Virus record (IMG/VR): IMGVR_UViG_3300030426_000089
Coordinates: 1 to 23,527 of that record
Origin: a virus
Reading direction: 5' to 3' (one strand)
Length of the DNA stretch: 23,527 nt
In this document: piece by piece, positions 1-5,901 of the stretch
Layout of the letters: the number at the start of each line of letters is the position of its first letter
Numbering within the stretch: the stretch's first letter is position 1
Made by a program: the position numbers and the translations under genes
Notes under the pieces: generated by a model
Told to the model about the DNA's origin: nothing
The model's database searches: none
Seen by the model: only the letters and a program-made list of their open reading frames with translations

Positions 1-834
1 TTATCCGTTTCTTTCTGGAAATATGACTCGTCGTGAACTGCTTACTTCCACGGTAATATTCCCGAAGTGTTTAGTTGAATAAACCTGTTTATTTGCCAGA
101 CCAGTATAATACGCGTAATCATAAGAGTGGCCATAATGATCAGAAATAATAACATAATCTGGTTTAATATGATTAAACACATCCTTTTCTATATTTTGGT
201 CGCTACCGTGGTGTGGAGCCAAGAATACGTCAGCTTTCAAAAAGGCAGGACCGTAGTTGGCCAAAATGTGGCGCCATGAGTCCTTTGTGGCATCACCACC
301 AAGTAAGATTCTAATTCCTTCATGCTCAATCATTAAAACGTAACTGCAATGATTGTACTCCCCTGAAGTGTTGGCCTTGGTTACCATTTCCTGGGAAGGA
401 GCAAGCACCGTTATATTATCTTCTTTCCAGTAACTTACTGGTTCGTCGCCTTGTTTAACATGTATAACTTTTGGGATATTTGATTGCTTTCGCAGTTTTT
501 GATAAAAATACCAATCTGCCTCATCATATCCACCGAGATGAATTTTTGACTCCTCGGCTGTTTTGTTGTTTTGCGTATCCCAAAAGTTTACGATGGTTCT
601 GAGGCTATTCAAATAGTTCAAGCCAGAAAAATGGTCCATGTCCGGATGGGTTAGAATGAAGCGAAATATCGATTGGTTTGGATAGTTCTCATTTAAAAAC
701 TCGATGGGATCTTGTAGTTGGTTACCGATTTCGACTTTTGAGTTGTCTATATCAATTATTGACAATCGACCGCTAGGGAATTTTACAATGACACAATTTC
801 CCTTTCCAACATTTAGGAAATGTACTTTTAGCAT
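1..834 (-). CDS. ComEC-like metallo-beta-lactamase-fold hydrolase
   Basis: A 277-residue stand-alone metallo-beta-lactamase-fold protein. Near residue 63 it has the metal-binding stretch THPDMDH, the HxDxDH form usual in the ComEC/Rec2-type branch. Later come LLGGDA and then LAPHHGSD, the two further metal-ligand motifs of that branch, and a late SDHYGHSYD stretch. There is no signal peptide or membrane segment, so it is likely cytosolic, and the substrate is unknown. The start is supported by an AGGAGA ribosome binding site seven bases upstream. It follows closely a small membrane-protein gene on the same strand, probably as a two-gene unit. It sits outside the core phage genes and is AT-richer than they are, which suggests an accessory cargo or host gene. 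The fold is confident, the role is not. Confidence 0.85.
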   Translation of the reverse strand: MLKVHFLNVGKGNCVIVKFPSGRLSIIDIDNSKVEIGNQLQDPIEFLNENYPNQSIFRFILTHPDMDHFSGLNYLNSLRTIVNFWDTQNNKTAEESKIHLGGYDEADWYFYQKLRKQSNIPKVIHVKQGDEPVSYWKEDNITVLAPSQEMVTKANTSGEYNHCSYVLMIEHEGIRILLGGDATKDSWRHILANYGPAFLKADVFLAPHHGSDQNIEKDVFNHIKPDYVIISDHYGHSYDYAYYTGLANKQVYSTKHFGNITVEVSSSRRVIFPERNG

Positions 835-868
835 TGTTTATCTCCTATCTAACGCCGATGGAAATACC

Positions 869-1126
869 TTAGCGAAACGAAAAGTTTTGGTTTCCAGCGC
901 CAGATTCCAAAAGTAAAGTCGATATTGTTGATGACTGTGGGGCGTTGCGAAACACTCGCACGTCGACCTTCGGCTGTCCAGGGCTTACTATTATTTGTTC
1001 TCCACAGTATCCTTGTAGCCTTTTACGCCGAGCAGAAAACGAGACATAAAGGGCTACGACAGCAGCCGACAAAGAACCAATGTCAGAAACCCAGTCAGCT
1101 ATAGAACCCCATTGAATTCCTGCCAC
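869..1126 (-). pseudogene. Small one-TM membrane protein, apparently frameshifted near its C-terminus
   Basis: Read from a GTG at 1126 with an AAAGGAG site just upstream (an ATG at 1156 is possible but has no good site), the frame encodes about 85 residues. It has one hydrophobic segment (WVSDIGSLSAAVVALYVSF) followed by basic residues. After about residue 64 the reading frame becomes low-complexity and stops at 869. Shifting frame by one base near position 945 gives a continuation with VINNIDFTFGIWRWK, which looks like the second half of the common small phage/plasmid membrane protein type and ends at a TAG at 849-851, only 14 bases before the MBL gene start. I infer a one-base deletion, an assembly error, or recoding. 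Function is unknown. Confidence 0.55.
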
Positions 1127-1156
1127 AAACTCTCCTTTGATGGTGGCTAACATCAA

Positions 1157-1332
1157 GCTTATTTGGATAGCGGCTTTTTGCTACGGGATCTAGGACGCAA
1201 AATTTGCCCGCAACACCTGTTTAAAGCACAAATTGTTGTTAATGAGTGAACCTTGAAGCGTATTGAGACTATAAATTAAAATCGGAACGATACTTTATCT
1301 AAAATAGCTGGTTAGGATGGGTCTTGTTCCTT
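1157..1332. other. AT-rich intergenic stretch, no gene seen
   Basis: This stretch lies between two minus-strand genes. I see no convincing reading frame, tRNA or terminator. A TATAGT hexamer occurs on the minus strand near 1270, but no matching -35 box stands upstream. The 9-mer TTGTTGTTA at 1233-1241 also occurs in the immunity region (2798-2806); in AT-rich DNA this may be chance. Confidence 0.5.
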
Positions 1333-2052
1333 TTATGGATTCAAAACCTCCGTATCCCATAAATCGTAATAGGAATTGCAAAGCTCGCGAATTCGGCGCA
1401 CTTCCGTTACCTCCATCTTTAATTCCAGAGCCAATTTTTTATAAGCCCGATCACCCTTAGTTTCATCCAACAAAACATCATGCGATCTATCAAGCCTGCT
1501 GTTTGCTGTGACCGTTTTAAGGTCTCCTTCGCTTATGGCGCCATATACTTTATGGTATTCGGATTCGATTTTTGCACCAAGCGTGAACTCTTCAAATGCC
1601 GGCAATCGAATAGGTGTAAGAGGATATCCCTTGCCATGTGGCGCTGCCAGCTGTTCGTCAGAGGGAATGAAAAACATCAGTTCAATTGATCCATTCTTGT
1701 AGGAAGCCTTCCCTATTTGGAAACCGTTTTTTATCCCACCTTCGGTATATAGCCAGACGTCGATCCAGTCGCAATTTGTGTCTTGCTGGTGAATACGCGT
1801 TAGGAGGCTGAGAAGGGTTGTCCGGGTTTTTTCGCGCGTGGTATTATAAGGAACATTGGCTGTCCCTTGGAGCATATAGCCGCACTTGCTTACCTTGGGG
1901 CTTTTCTTATCTATGGAGAGGCTGACTCGATCAATTTTGCCTTTCAGATCATCCTGTTTGACCAAGGCATGGAAGGGATCAACCTTTGAATTGCAAGCAA
2001 TTATCAGTATGGCTGCGAGGGTTATCGCGATCCGCCCGATAGCTATTTTCAT
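1333..2052 (-). CDS. Lipoprotein of unknown function
   Basis: A 239-residue protein with a typical lipoprotein signal: a short basic start, a hydrophobic stretch, and the lipobox IIAC with cysteine 20. It should be exported and lipidated, hence anchored to a membrane. The mature part is soluble and polar, with a central mixed stretch (CDWIDVWLYTEGG) and a basic helical C-terminus. I do not recognise a family with certainty. It lies just left of the phage repressor on the same strand, where Mu-like prophages often carry accessory (moron) genes expressed in the lysogen, so a surface or superinfection role is possible, but the sequence does not show this. The ribosome binding site is weak (GGAA). 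Confidence 0.75.
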   Translation of the reverse strand: MKIAIGRIAITLAAILIIACNSKVDPFHALVKQDDLKGKIDRVSLSIDKKSPKVSKCGYMLQGTANVPYNTTREKTRTTLLSLLTRIHQQDTNCDWIDVWLYTEGGIKNGFQIGKASYKNGSIELMFFIPSDEQLAAPHGKGYPLTPIRLPAFEEFTLGAKIESEYHKVYGAISEGDLKTVTANSRLDRSHDVLLDETKGDRAYKKLALELKMEVTEVRRIRELCNSYYDLWDTEVLNP

Positions 2053-2189
2053 GATGGCAATTCCGTTTGGTTGTCAGGGGTGAATATTGGCGCAATCGCA
2101 AACATTTAACCAGACGCATTTGACCTTGCCGCTTACGCACGGCTGTTTGTATAGGCATGGCGGTATTGGTTGAAACATGCACTGTCCCC
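2053..2189. other. Intergenic stretch left of the repressor; possible location of the prophage end
   Basis: There is no gene here. If the lipoprotein and the genes left of it are host DNA, the prophage left end would fall in this stretch. I looked for a TG-starting terminus with repeated transposase-binding motifs and found none that is convincing. A TGTATAGG stretch at about 2146 is too short to call. Confidence 0.3.
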
Positions 2190-2765
2190 TTACCCGTCTG
2201 AGCCGGCAGCTTTGTAATTCTTCCTCCGGTCCTGGCCGCTGCGCCTTTCCATTCCGTTTGGGATCTTGCCCGGCCTATGTTGTATTCGACGTTCGGCCTT
2301 GCGGCGATCCGGGCCATAGCGTGATTGCTTTTCGGCCAACTCGCGAATTGTGTCCACCGTCCCTTTTATATAGGACTCAATGCGTTTGAAAGCGTCTGCA
2401 TCCAGCCGCTCCAACTCCATCAGATGGCTATTGATATTGAGGGCTCGGGATTTGTCCTTAAACCCCTTCACAAGTTCCATATGGCGAATTTCGATTACGT
2501 TTTCTGATTTTGGTGTTGCCGGAGCGCTTTGCTCAATAGAATCAGCGAACTTGATAAATGGTTCGCCCTTGCCGGTTAAAAGCCAGTTCAAGTTGACGTT
2601 TAAATAACTACAAATGTTATTTAAACTTTCGGCATTCGGCATCCTGCCTTTAGTGTAATTATGTAAAGTAGCCTGCCTAATATTAGTTTTCTTAGCAAAT
2701 TCGGTAACATTCCCACCTGATACCTCATCTATAAGCCACTTCAGCCTATTGTTAAAATTTTCCAT
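2190..2765 (-). CDS. CI-type phage repressor (XRE helix-turn-helix)
   Basis: A 191-residue repressor. Residues 1-70 form an XRE/CI helix-turn-helix domain (FAKKTNIRQATLHNYTKGR, then SYLNVNLNWLLTGKGEP). After a linker, residues 90-145 contain the helical stretch GFKDKSRALNINSHLMELER, which is probably the oligomerisation part. There is no S24/LexA peptidase Ser/Lys pair, so RecA-driven self-cleavage is not expected. The tail has repeated DRRKAERR and ERRSGQDRRK motifs, a style I associate with Desulfobacterota regulators. I chose the ATG at 2765 because the frame upstream of it is operator DNA. It faces the Ner-like gene across an operator region, as c faces ner in Mu, and should silence the early operon. 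Confidence 0.88.
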   Translation of the reverse strand: MENFNNRLKWLIDEVSGGNVTEFAKKTNIRQATLHNYTKGRMPNAESLNNICSYLNVNLNWLLTGKGEPFIKFADSIEQSAPATPKSENVIEIRHMELVKGFKDKSRALNINSHLMELERLDADAFKRIESYIKGTVDTIRELAEKQSRYGPDRRKAERRIQHRPGKIPNGMERRSGQDRRKNYKAAGSDG

Positions 2766-2890
2766 TTGTTGTTTTTCTGTTTGACAGTTAATTACATTTG
2801 TTGTTATTGGACAATTACAGTTTGACAGATTGAACGAGTAAAAAGGCCGCCGCACAACTGTAAACCACAAAATATAACAAGAGGTAGATC
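2766..2890. promoter_or_regulatory. Divergent repressor/early operator-promoter region
   Basis: This AT-rich 125-bp gap lies between the minus-strand repressor and the plus-strand Ner-like gene. Direct repeats are visible: GTTTGACAG at 2779-2787 and 2820-2828, CATTTGTTGTT at 2763-2773 and 2795-2805, and AATTACA at 2790-2796 and 2813-2819. Each GTTTGACAG contains a perfect -35 hexamer TTGACA on the plus strand (2781-2786, 2822-2827). The first is followed after 18 bases only by a poor -10 (TATTGG). I infer operators for the repressor and Ner together with the early promoter. Confidence 0.7.
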
Positions 2891-3106
2891 GTGGAGCCTA
2901 TCGATATCAAACACGCCATTGAACGGGCCGGTCTTACGCAGAGCGATATCGCCAGGCGTCGGGGCGTTTCAAGATCACTAGTGAACTTGGTGATCCGGCA
3001 CGGCGCTGTTTCCACGCATGTGCGCGAGGAGATCGCCCGCGTGATTGGCCGGCCGGTGGAGCAAATTTGGCCAGCGTATTACGAGAGAAAGTCCCTCAAC
3101 CATTAA
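2891..3106 (+). CDS. ner: Ner-like/Cro-type HTH regulator
   Basis: A 71-residue single-domain DNA-binding protein starting with GTG, supported by AGAGG six bases upstream. The helix-turn-helix is clear: GLTQSDIARRRGVSRSLVNL at about residues 14-33, followed by a helix and VIGRPVEQIWP, the ending typical of Ner/Nlp-type proteins. In Mu, Ner is the first early gene and turns down both the repressor and the early promoter after induction. The position here, first gene opposite the repressor, fits that role. A generic Cro-like XRE regulator is the alternative name for the same job. Confidence 0.85.
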   Translation: MEPIDIKHAIERAGLTQSDIARRRGVSRSLVNLVIRHGAVSTHVREEIARVIGRPVEQIWPAYYERKSLNH

Positions 3107-3120
3107 ATAGGGATACCTCC

Positions 3121-3345
3121 ATGACATACAGCAAGACCACTACCATCGTCATCTCACATTGCCCCAAATGCGAAAACGAGCACATCGAGGTGGATCACAG
3201 TTTTTGCGGCCGCTGCGGCAACGATTTGCGCCCGTGCCAGGTTACTTTGGTGTGCTGTGGCCGGACGCAGTTGATCACGCATGACGGATGGAACTTTTGC
3301 CCCTTTTGCGGCGCTAATTCGACTCTGCGCTTTTTGGAGGCTTGA
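3121..3345 (+). CDS. Small double zinc-ribbon protein
   Basis: A 74-residue protein with four CxxC-type knuckles: CPKC, CGRC, a CC pair and CPFC. This predicts two small zinc-binding units. I do not recognise a named family, and it could bind nucleic acid or a protein partner. It follows the Ner-like gene by 14 bases, so it should be early. Its ATG at 3121 has only a weak ribosome binding site. Its last 32 bases overlap the end of a convergent gene on the other strand, which is also a zinc-ribbon protein. Confidence 0.75.
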   Translation: MTYSKTTTIVISHCPKCENEHIEVDHSFCGRCGNDLRPCQVTLVCCGRTQLITHDGWNFCPFCGANSTLRFLEA

Positions 3346-3526
3346 TGGATTTGCCACACCCAGAACAGAAGGCCGCGCCTTTATCGCGCAGTGGGCGGTC
3401 GCAATGGGGGCACTTCCAGTACATTTCATTGCCGCACTTTGGACAGAACTGATCCACCCCTTGTTCATAGCTGTTGGTTTTCGAAAACTCACATTCCGGC
3501 AAAGAGCAGACCATGACGTACCGCAT
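3314..3526 (-). CDS. Minus-strand zinc-ribbon protein inside the early operon
   Basis: A 70-residue protein on the strand opposite to the early operon. It has CSLPEC, CPKC, CPHC and CSGC, giving two zinc ribbons of clean composition (FCPKCGNEMYWKCPHC, then FCSGCGKS). The ATG at 3526 has a near-perfect AAAGGAGG site upstream, which strongly supports a real gene and this start. It overlaps the 3121-3345 gene tail to tail by 32 bases. It diverges from the gene at 3598, with an inverted repeat in the gap. Function is unknown. Its orientation suggests expression in the lysogen or control distinct from the early operon. Confidence 0.75.
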   Translation of the reverse strand: MRYVMVCSLPECEFSKTNSYEQGVDQFCPKCGNEMYWKCPHCDRPLRDKGAAFCSGCGKSIKPPKSAESN

Positions 3527-3545
3527 AACCAACCTCCTTTTAATA

Positions 3546-3562
3546 ATCAAATCAATTTTGAT
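3546..3562. promoter_or_regulatory. Inverted repeat ATCAAA-N5-TTTGAT, candidate operator
   Basis: A perfect 6-bp inverted repeat lies in the short AT-rich gap between the minus-strand zinc-ribbon gene and the plus-strand gene at 3598. On the minus strand it fills the 17-base spacer between TTGACC (3568-3563) and TATTAA (3545-3540), a fair sigma70-type arrangement. A start from this promoter would begin within the AAAGGAGG site, so its use for the zinc-ribbon gene is uncertain. Confidence 0.4.
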
Positions 3563-3597
3563 GGTCAACACTTATCCCGAAAACCAGGGGGTTGTCC

Positions 3598-4134
3598 ATG
3601 TCTAGGGGAGTAAAAAAAATAGACCCCAACCAGATGGAATTCGAATTCGATTTCGCAGAGCGCGTGGAACGCTATGTCGAGGCCCGCCAGCAGATCGCCG
3701 AAGCGATTGAAAAGGGGTCAGCGTCGAATCAAAAATTCGAAAACGAATTCGAGATCGGTATCGAGATCGCCGCGGCGGTCAAGCGCGCGATCCGCGAGTG
3801 GGGCGGATCGCGCGAACAGTTGGTGGATGAGATCAACGCCTTTTTCGGGCGCACGCCAGAGGGCGTTCTGGCCGATCCGCCAGAATGCCGCAAGCCGCTG
3901 ACGATCCACATGCTCAACAACTACTTGTCCAAACCAATTGAATACCCTTTGCCGGCCTATCTGATGGTGGCCATCCAGCACGCGACCGGCTTTTTGTACC
4001 CCTCGAAAACCATCGTGGCCTACGAGGGCGCCAAGGTGGCCACGGGCGCCGAGCTGCGCCAGATGACCCTGGGCAAACTGGAAGAATCCATGAACGAAAT
4101 GCGCCGGCTCAAGCGCGAACTGGGGAGACGCTGA
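3598..4134 (+). CDS. Conserved-type phage early protein, function unknown
   Basis: A 178-residue, highly charged and mostly helical protein. The ATG at 3598 has an AGGGGG stretch upstream. The middle (about residues 58-130) has the pattern of a compact helical domain (AAAVKRAIREWGG, LTIHMLNNYLSKPIEYPLPAYLMVAIQHATG) that resembles phage regulatory proteins found before the transposase in Mu-like elements. The C-terminal 25 residues form an amphipathic helix (KLEESMNEMRRLKREL). I do not recognise a named family. Its TGA overlaps the next ATG (ATGA), so it is translationally coupled to the downstream genes of the early operon. Confidence 0.7.
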   Translation: MSRGVKKIDPNQMEFEFDFAERVERYVEARQQIAEAIEKGSASNQKFENEFEIGIEIAAAVKRAIREWGGSREQLVDEINAFFGRTPEGVLADPPECRKPLTIHMLNNYLSKPIEYPLPAYLMVAIQHATGFLYPSKTIVAYEGAKVATGAELRQMTLGKLEESMNEMRRLKRELGRR

Positions 4135-4277
4135 TGAAAATCCATCACAACTACGCGCTCAATCCCGCAACGACCACACTGCCGGTTTGTCTGATCGGCT
4201 GCGGGAAACTTTTTCGGGTACTACTGGGCCATGCAAGCCTACGGACTGTATCCGTAAGAAAGGGTCGGCAGGCATGA
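4134..4277 (+). CDS. Small hypothetical ORF coupled at both ends, possibly frameshifted
   Basis: A 47-codon frame starts in the ATGA overlap with the upstream gene and ends in an ATGA overlap with the downstream lipoprotein gene; this packing supports translation. The product begins MKIHHNYALNPATTT and then becomes hydrophobic (LPVCLIG). After a run of five T (about 4210-4214) the frame turns basic. The +1 frame there reads GYYWAMQAYGLYP and stops near 4256, which looks more protein-like. A one-base indel in the T run, or recoding, is possible. Function is unknown. Confidence 0.4.
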   Translation: MKIHHNYALNPATTTLPVCLIGCGKLFRVLLGHASLRTVSVRKGRQA

Positions 4278-4663
4278 GAAAAACACTGTTAACGGTCATC
4301 ATTTCGACGGTTTTGTTTGGATGCGCAGGCTGGAGCCGGCAGGACGCCGCGTTGCAAGTGGCATACACGGCGCTGCACGTGGCCGACTGGGCACAGACTC
4401 GCGAAGTTGCCGGCACGCCCCATCGTTATTACGAAACGAACCCGATCCTCGGCGATCATCCGAGCAAACGGGATGTGGATCTCTATATGGGGGTCACTCT
4501 GCTCGGGCACTATTTGATCACAGACCTGTTGCCGGCAAAATGGCGCGTTCCCCTGTTCAATACCGATTTACGACCGCGCCAGTTGTGGCAGGGATTCACG
4601 ATCGGCATAGAAGCAACCTGCGTGATCAATAATTTTTCAATCGGACTTAGGGGGGAATTTTAA
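4274..4663 (+). CDS. Phage-type lipoprotein
   Basis: A 129-residue protein starting at an ATG that overlaps the preceding stop. The N-terminus is a lipoprotein signal with lipobox LFGC (Cys 17). The mature part has the stretch VADWAQTREVA, then YYETNPILGDHPS, a hydrophobic segment (LYMGVTLLGHYLITDLLP) and a second apolar segment near the C-terminus. The pattern DWxQTR...ETNPxLGxHPS is one I associate with small conserved proteins in phages and integrated elements, but no function is established to my knowledge. It would be membrane-associated and early expressed. Its TAA overlaps the next ATG. Confidence 0.7.
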   Translation: MRKTLLTVIISTVLFGCAGWSRQDAALQVAYTALHVADWAQTREVAGTPHRYYETNPILGDHPSKRDVDLYMGVTLLGHYLITDLLPAKWRVPLFNTDLRPRQLWQGFTIGIEATCVINNFSIGLRGEF

Positions 4664-4965
4664 TGACGACTTACAAACGTATTGCCGCCGTGGAGACAAC
4701 TATCCGGGTGCTGCGCTTTCTGGCCGATCAGAAAGCGCCGGTGGCCGGCACGCACATCGCGCGAGCGCTGGATATCCCGACCGGCACGACCATGTGCCAC
4801 TTGGTCACCTTGGAAGATGAGCGCCTGGTGCGGCGCATCGGCGAACACTGGGAACTGGGCGACGGCCTGGCACTGTTTTGGGCGCGCCGTAAGGCGCAGT
4901 TGGAAAGCGGCATCGATCGCATGAAGAGCAACCTTAGAGATTTGGGAGTGGAAGACAATGGCTAA
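4663..4965 (+). CDS. IclR-type winged-helix DNA-binding protein
   Basis: A 100-residue protein made of one IclR-like winged-helix domain: the recognition portion is GTHIARALDIPTGTTMCHL, followed by the wing (LEDERLVRRIGEHWELG) and an acidic/basic helical tail. The effector-binding domain of full IclR regulators (about 150 more residues) is absent, as is usual for the short phage versions. It is probably a transcription or replication accessory factor binding phage DNA. Start and stop overlap the neighbouring genes on both sides, so it is part of the early operon ahead of the transposase. Confidence 0.82.
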   Translation: MTTYKRIAAVETTIRVLRFLADQKAPVAGTHIARALDIPTGTTMCHLVTLEDERLVRRIGEHWELGDGLALFWARRKAQLESGIDRMKSNLRDLGVEDNG

Positions 4966-5896
4966 AAAGAACTTGAAACTGTTCAAGAAAACGGTTGTCG
5001 ACCCGGACACCGAAGCGGCGCTCTCTGTGGTGGAGATGGATAAGAAGCAGGAAGAATTGCGCATAGCCGAGCAGGAGCACCGGGAGAAGATGATCGGCCA
5101 GTGTTACAAAGCTATCGGCCAGGTGCAGACCTCGAACATGTTCGCGAAATTCGCGACCGTTAGCAGTTTGGTCTGGCTTCAGCAGGTTAAGGCATCGAAG
5201 GTCTACAGGGATATTCCAGGTATCGGAACATGGGATAAGTTCTGTGATTCCGTGGGGATGTCTCGCCAGAAGGTTGATGAAGACCTTGCGAATCTGGCCG
5301 CGTTCGGTGAGGAATTTTTGACGACATGTCAGCAATTATCGGTCGGCTACCGCGAACTGCGCAAGCTGCGCCAGCTCACCCATGACGGCTCGGTGGTCAT
5401 CGATGCCGAGTGCGTCAGGATCGGCGAAGAGCGCATCCCGTTATCCCCGGATCACAGCGAGGACCTGCAGGCCGCCATCGAGGCCTTGGTGGAGGCCAAA
5501 AACGCCGTCATCGATGAGCAAAAGGCCACCATGCGGGCCAAGGACAAGCTGCTATCGGCCAAAGAGCAGCTGATCAACAATCAGGAAAAGGAGATCGCCA
5601 GATACGAGGGGCGTGCCGAAAAGGCGGGCTATACGGCCGGTGAGGAGGCCCTCCTGCAGGATCTGGACAACTCGCGCACGATCCTGGACGGCTATCTGAT
5701 GCGCTACGACCCGGAGAAAAACCCGCTGCCGGAAGACGCCACCGTGCGCATGAAGGCCAAGTACATGCACACCCTGGATTACTTCAAACGCGTGATTTTG
5801 GCCGCCTATGACACGGCGGCCGACCTGTATGGCACGCCGGAAATCGATGACGACTGGGTTCCGCCGCACCTGCGGGCCAACAAAGCGGAGGAGTAA
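4958..5896 (+). CDS. Coiled-coil early phage protein, function unknown
   Basis: A 312-residue protein. Residues 25-50 and about 160-220 are strongly charged and probably coiled coil (EAKNAVIDEQKATMRAKDKL and the following residues). The region 75-110 (KASKVYRDIPGIGTWDKFCD, then SVGMSRQKVDEDL) looks like a helix-turn-helix-like unit of the type found in phage proteins that choose or bind DNA. The C-terminal third is helical and ends with DDDWVPPHLRA. I do not know its function. It overlaps the IclR-like gene and ends five bases before the transposase start, so it is probably made with the transposase. A GGGAG site supports the ATG at 4958. Confidence 0.75.
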   Translation: MAKKNLKLFKKTVVDPDTEAALSVVEMDKKQEELRIAEQEHREKMIGQCYKAIGQVQTSNMFAKFATVSSLVWLQQVKASKVYRDIPGIGTWDKFCDSVGMSRQKVDEDLANLAAFGEEFLTTCQQLSVGYRELRKLRQLTHDGSVVIDAECVRIGEERIPLSPDHSEDLQAAIEALVEAKNAVIDEQKATMRAKDKLLSAKEQLINNQEKEIARYEGRAEKAGYTAGEEALLQDLDNSRTILDGYLMRYDPEKNPLPEDATVRMKAKYMHTLDYFKRVILAAYDTAADLYGTPEIDDDWVPPHLRANKAEE

Positions 5897-5901
5897 ATGC
5901 C

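Noticed and set aside
2053-2189. Prophage left end (attL)
   Set aside because: No TG-starting terminus with repeated transposase sites could be seen, and without the right end or an empty site no comparison is possible.
1979-2317. Minus-strand open frame spanning the lipoprotein start and the repressor end
   Set aside because: It overlaps two better-supported genes in another frame, and its product has low-complexity basic composition.
4321-4632. Alternative plus-strand frame inside the lipoprotein gene
   Set aside because: It has Arg/Pro-rich composition typical of a wrong frame in GC-rich DNA, while the lipoprotein frame has a clear signal and start-stop coupling.
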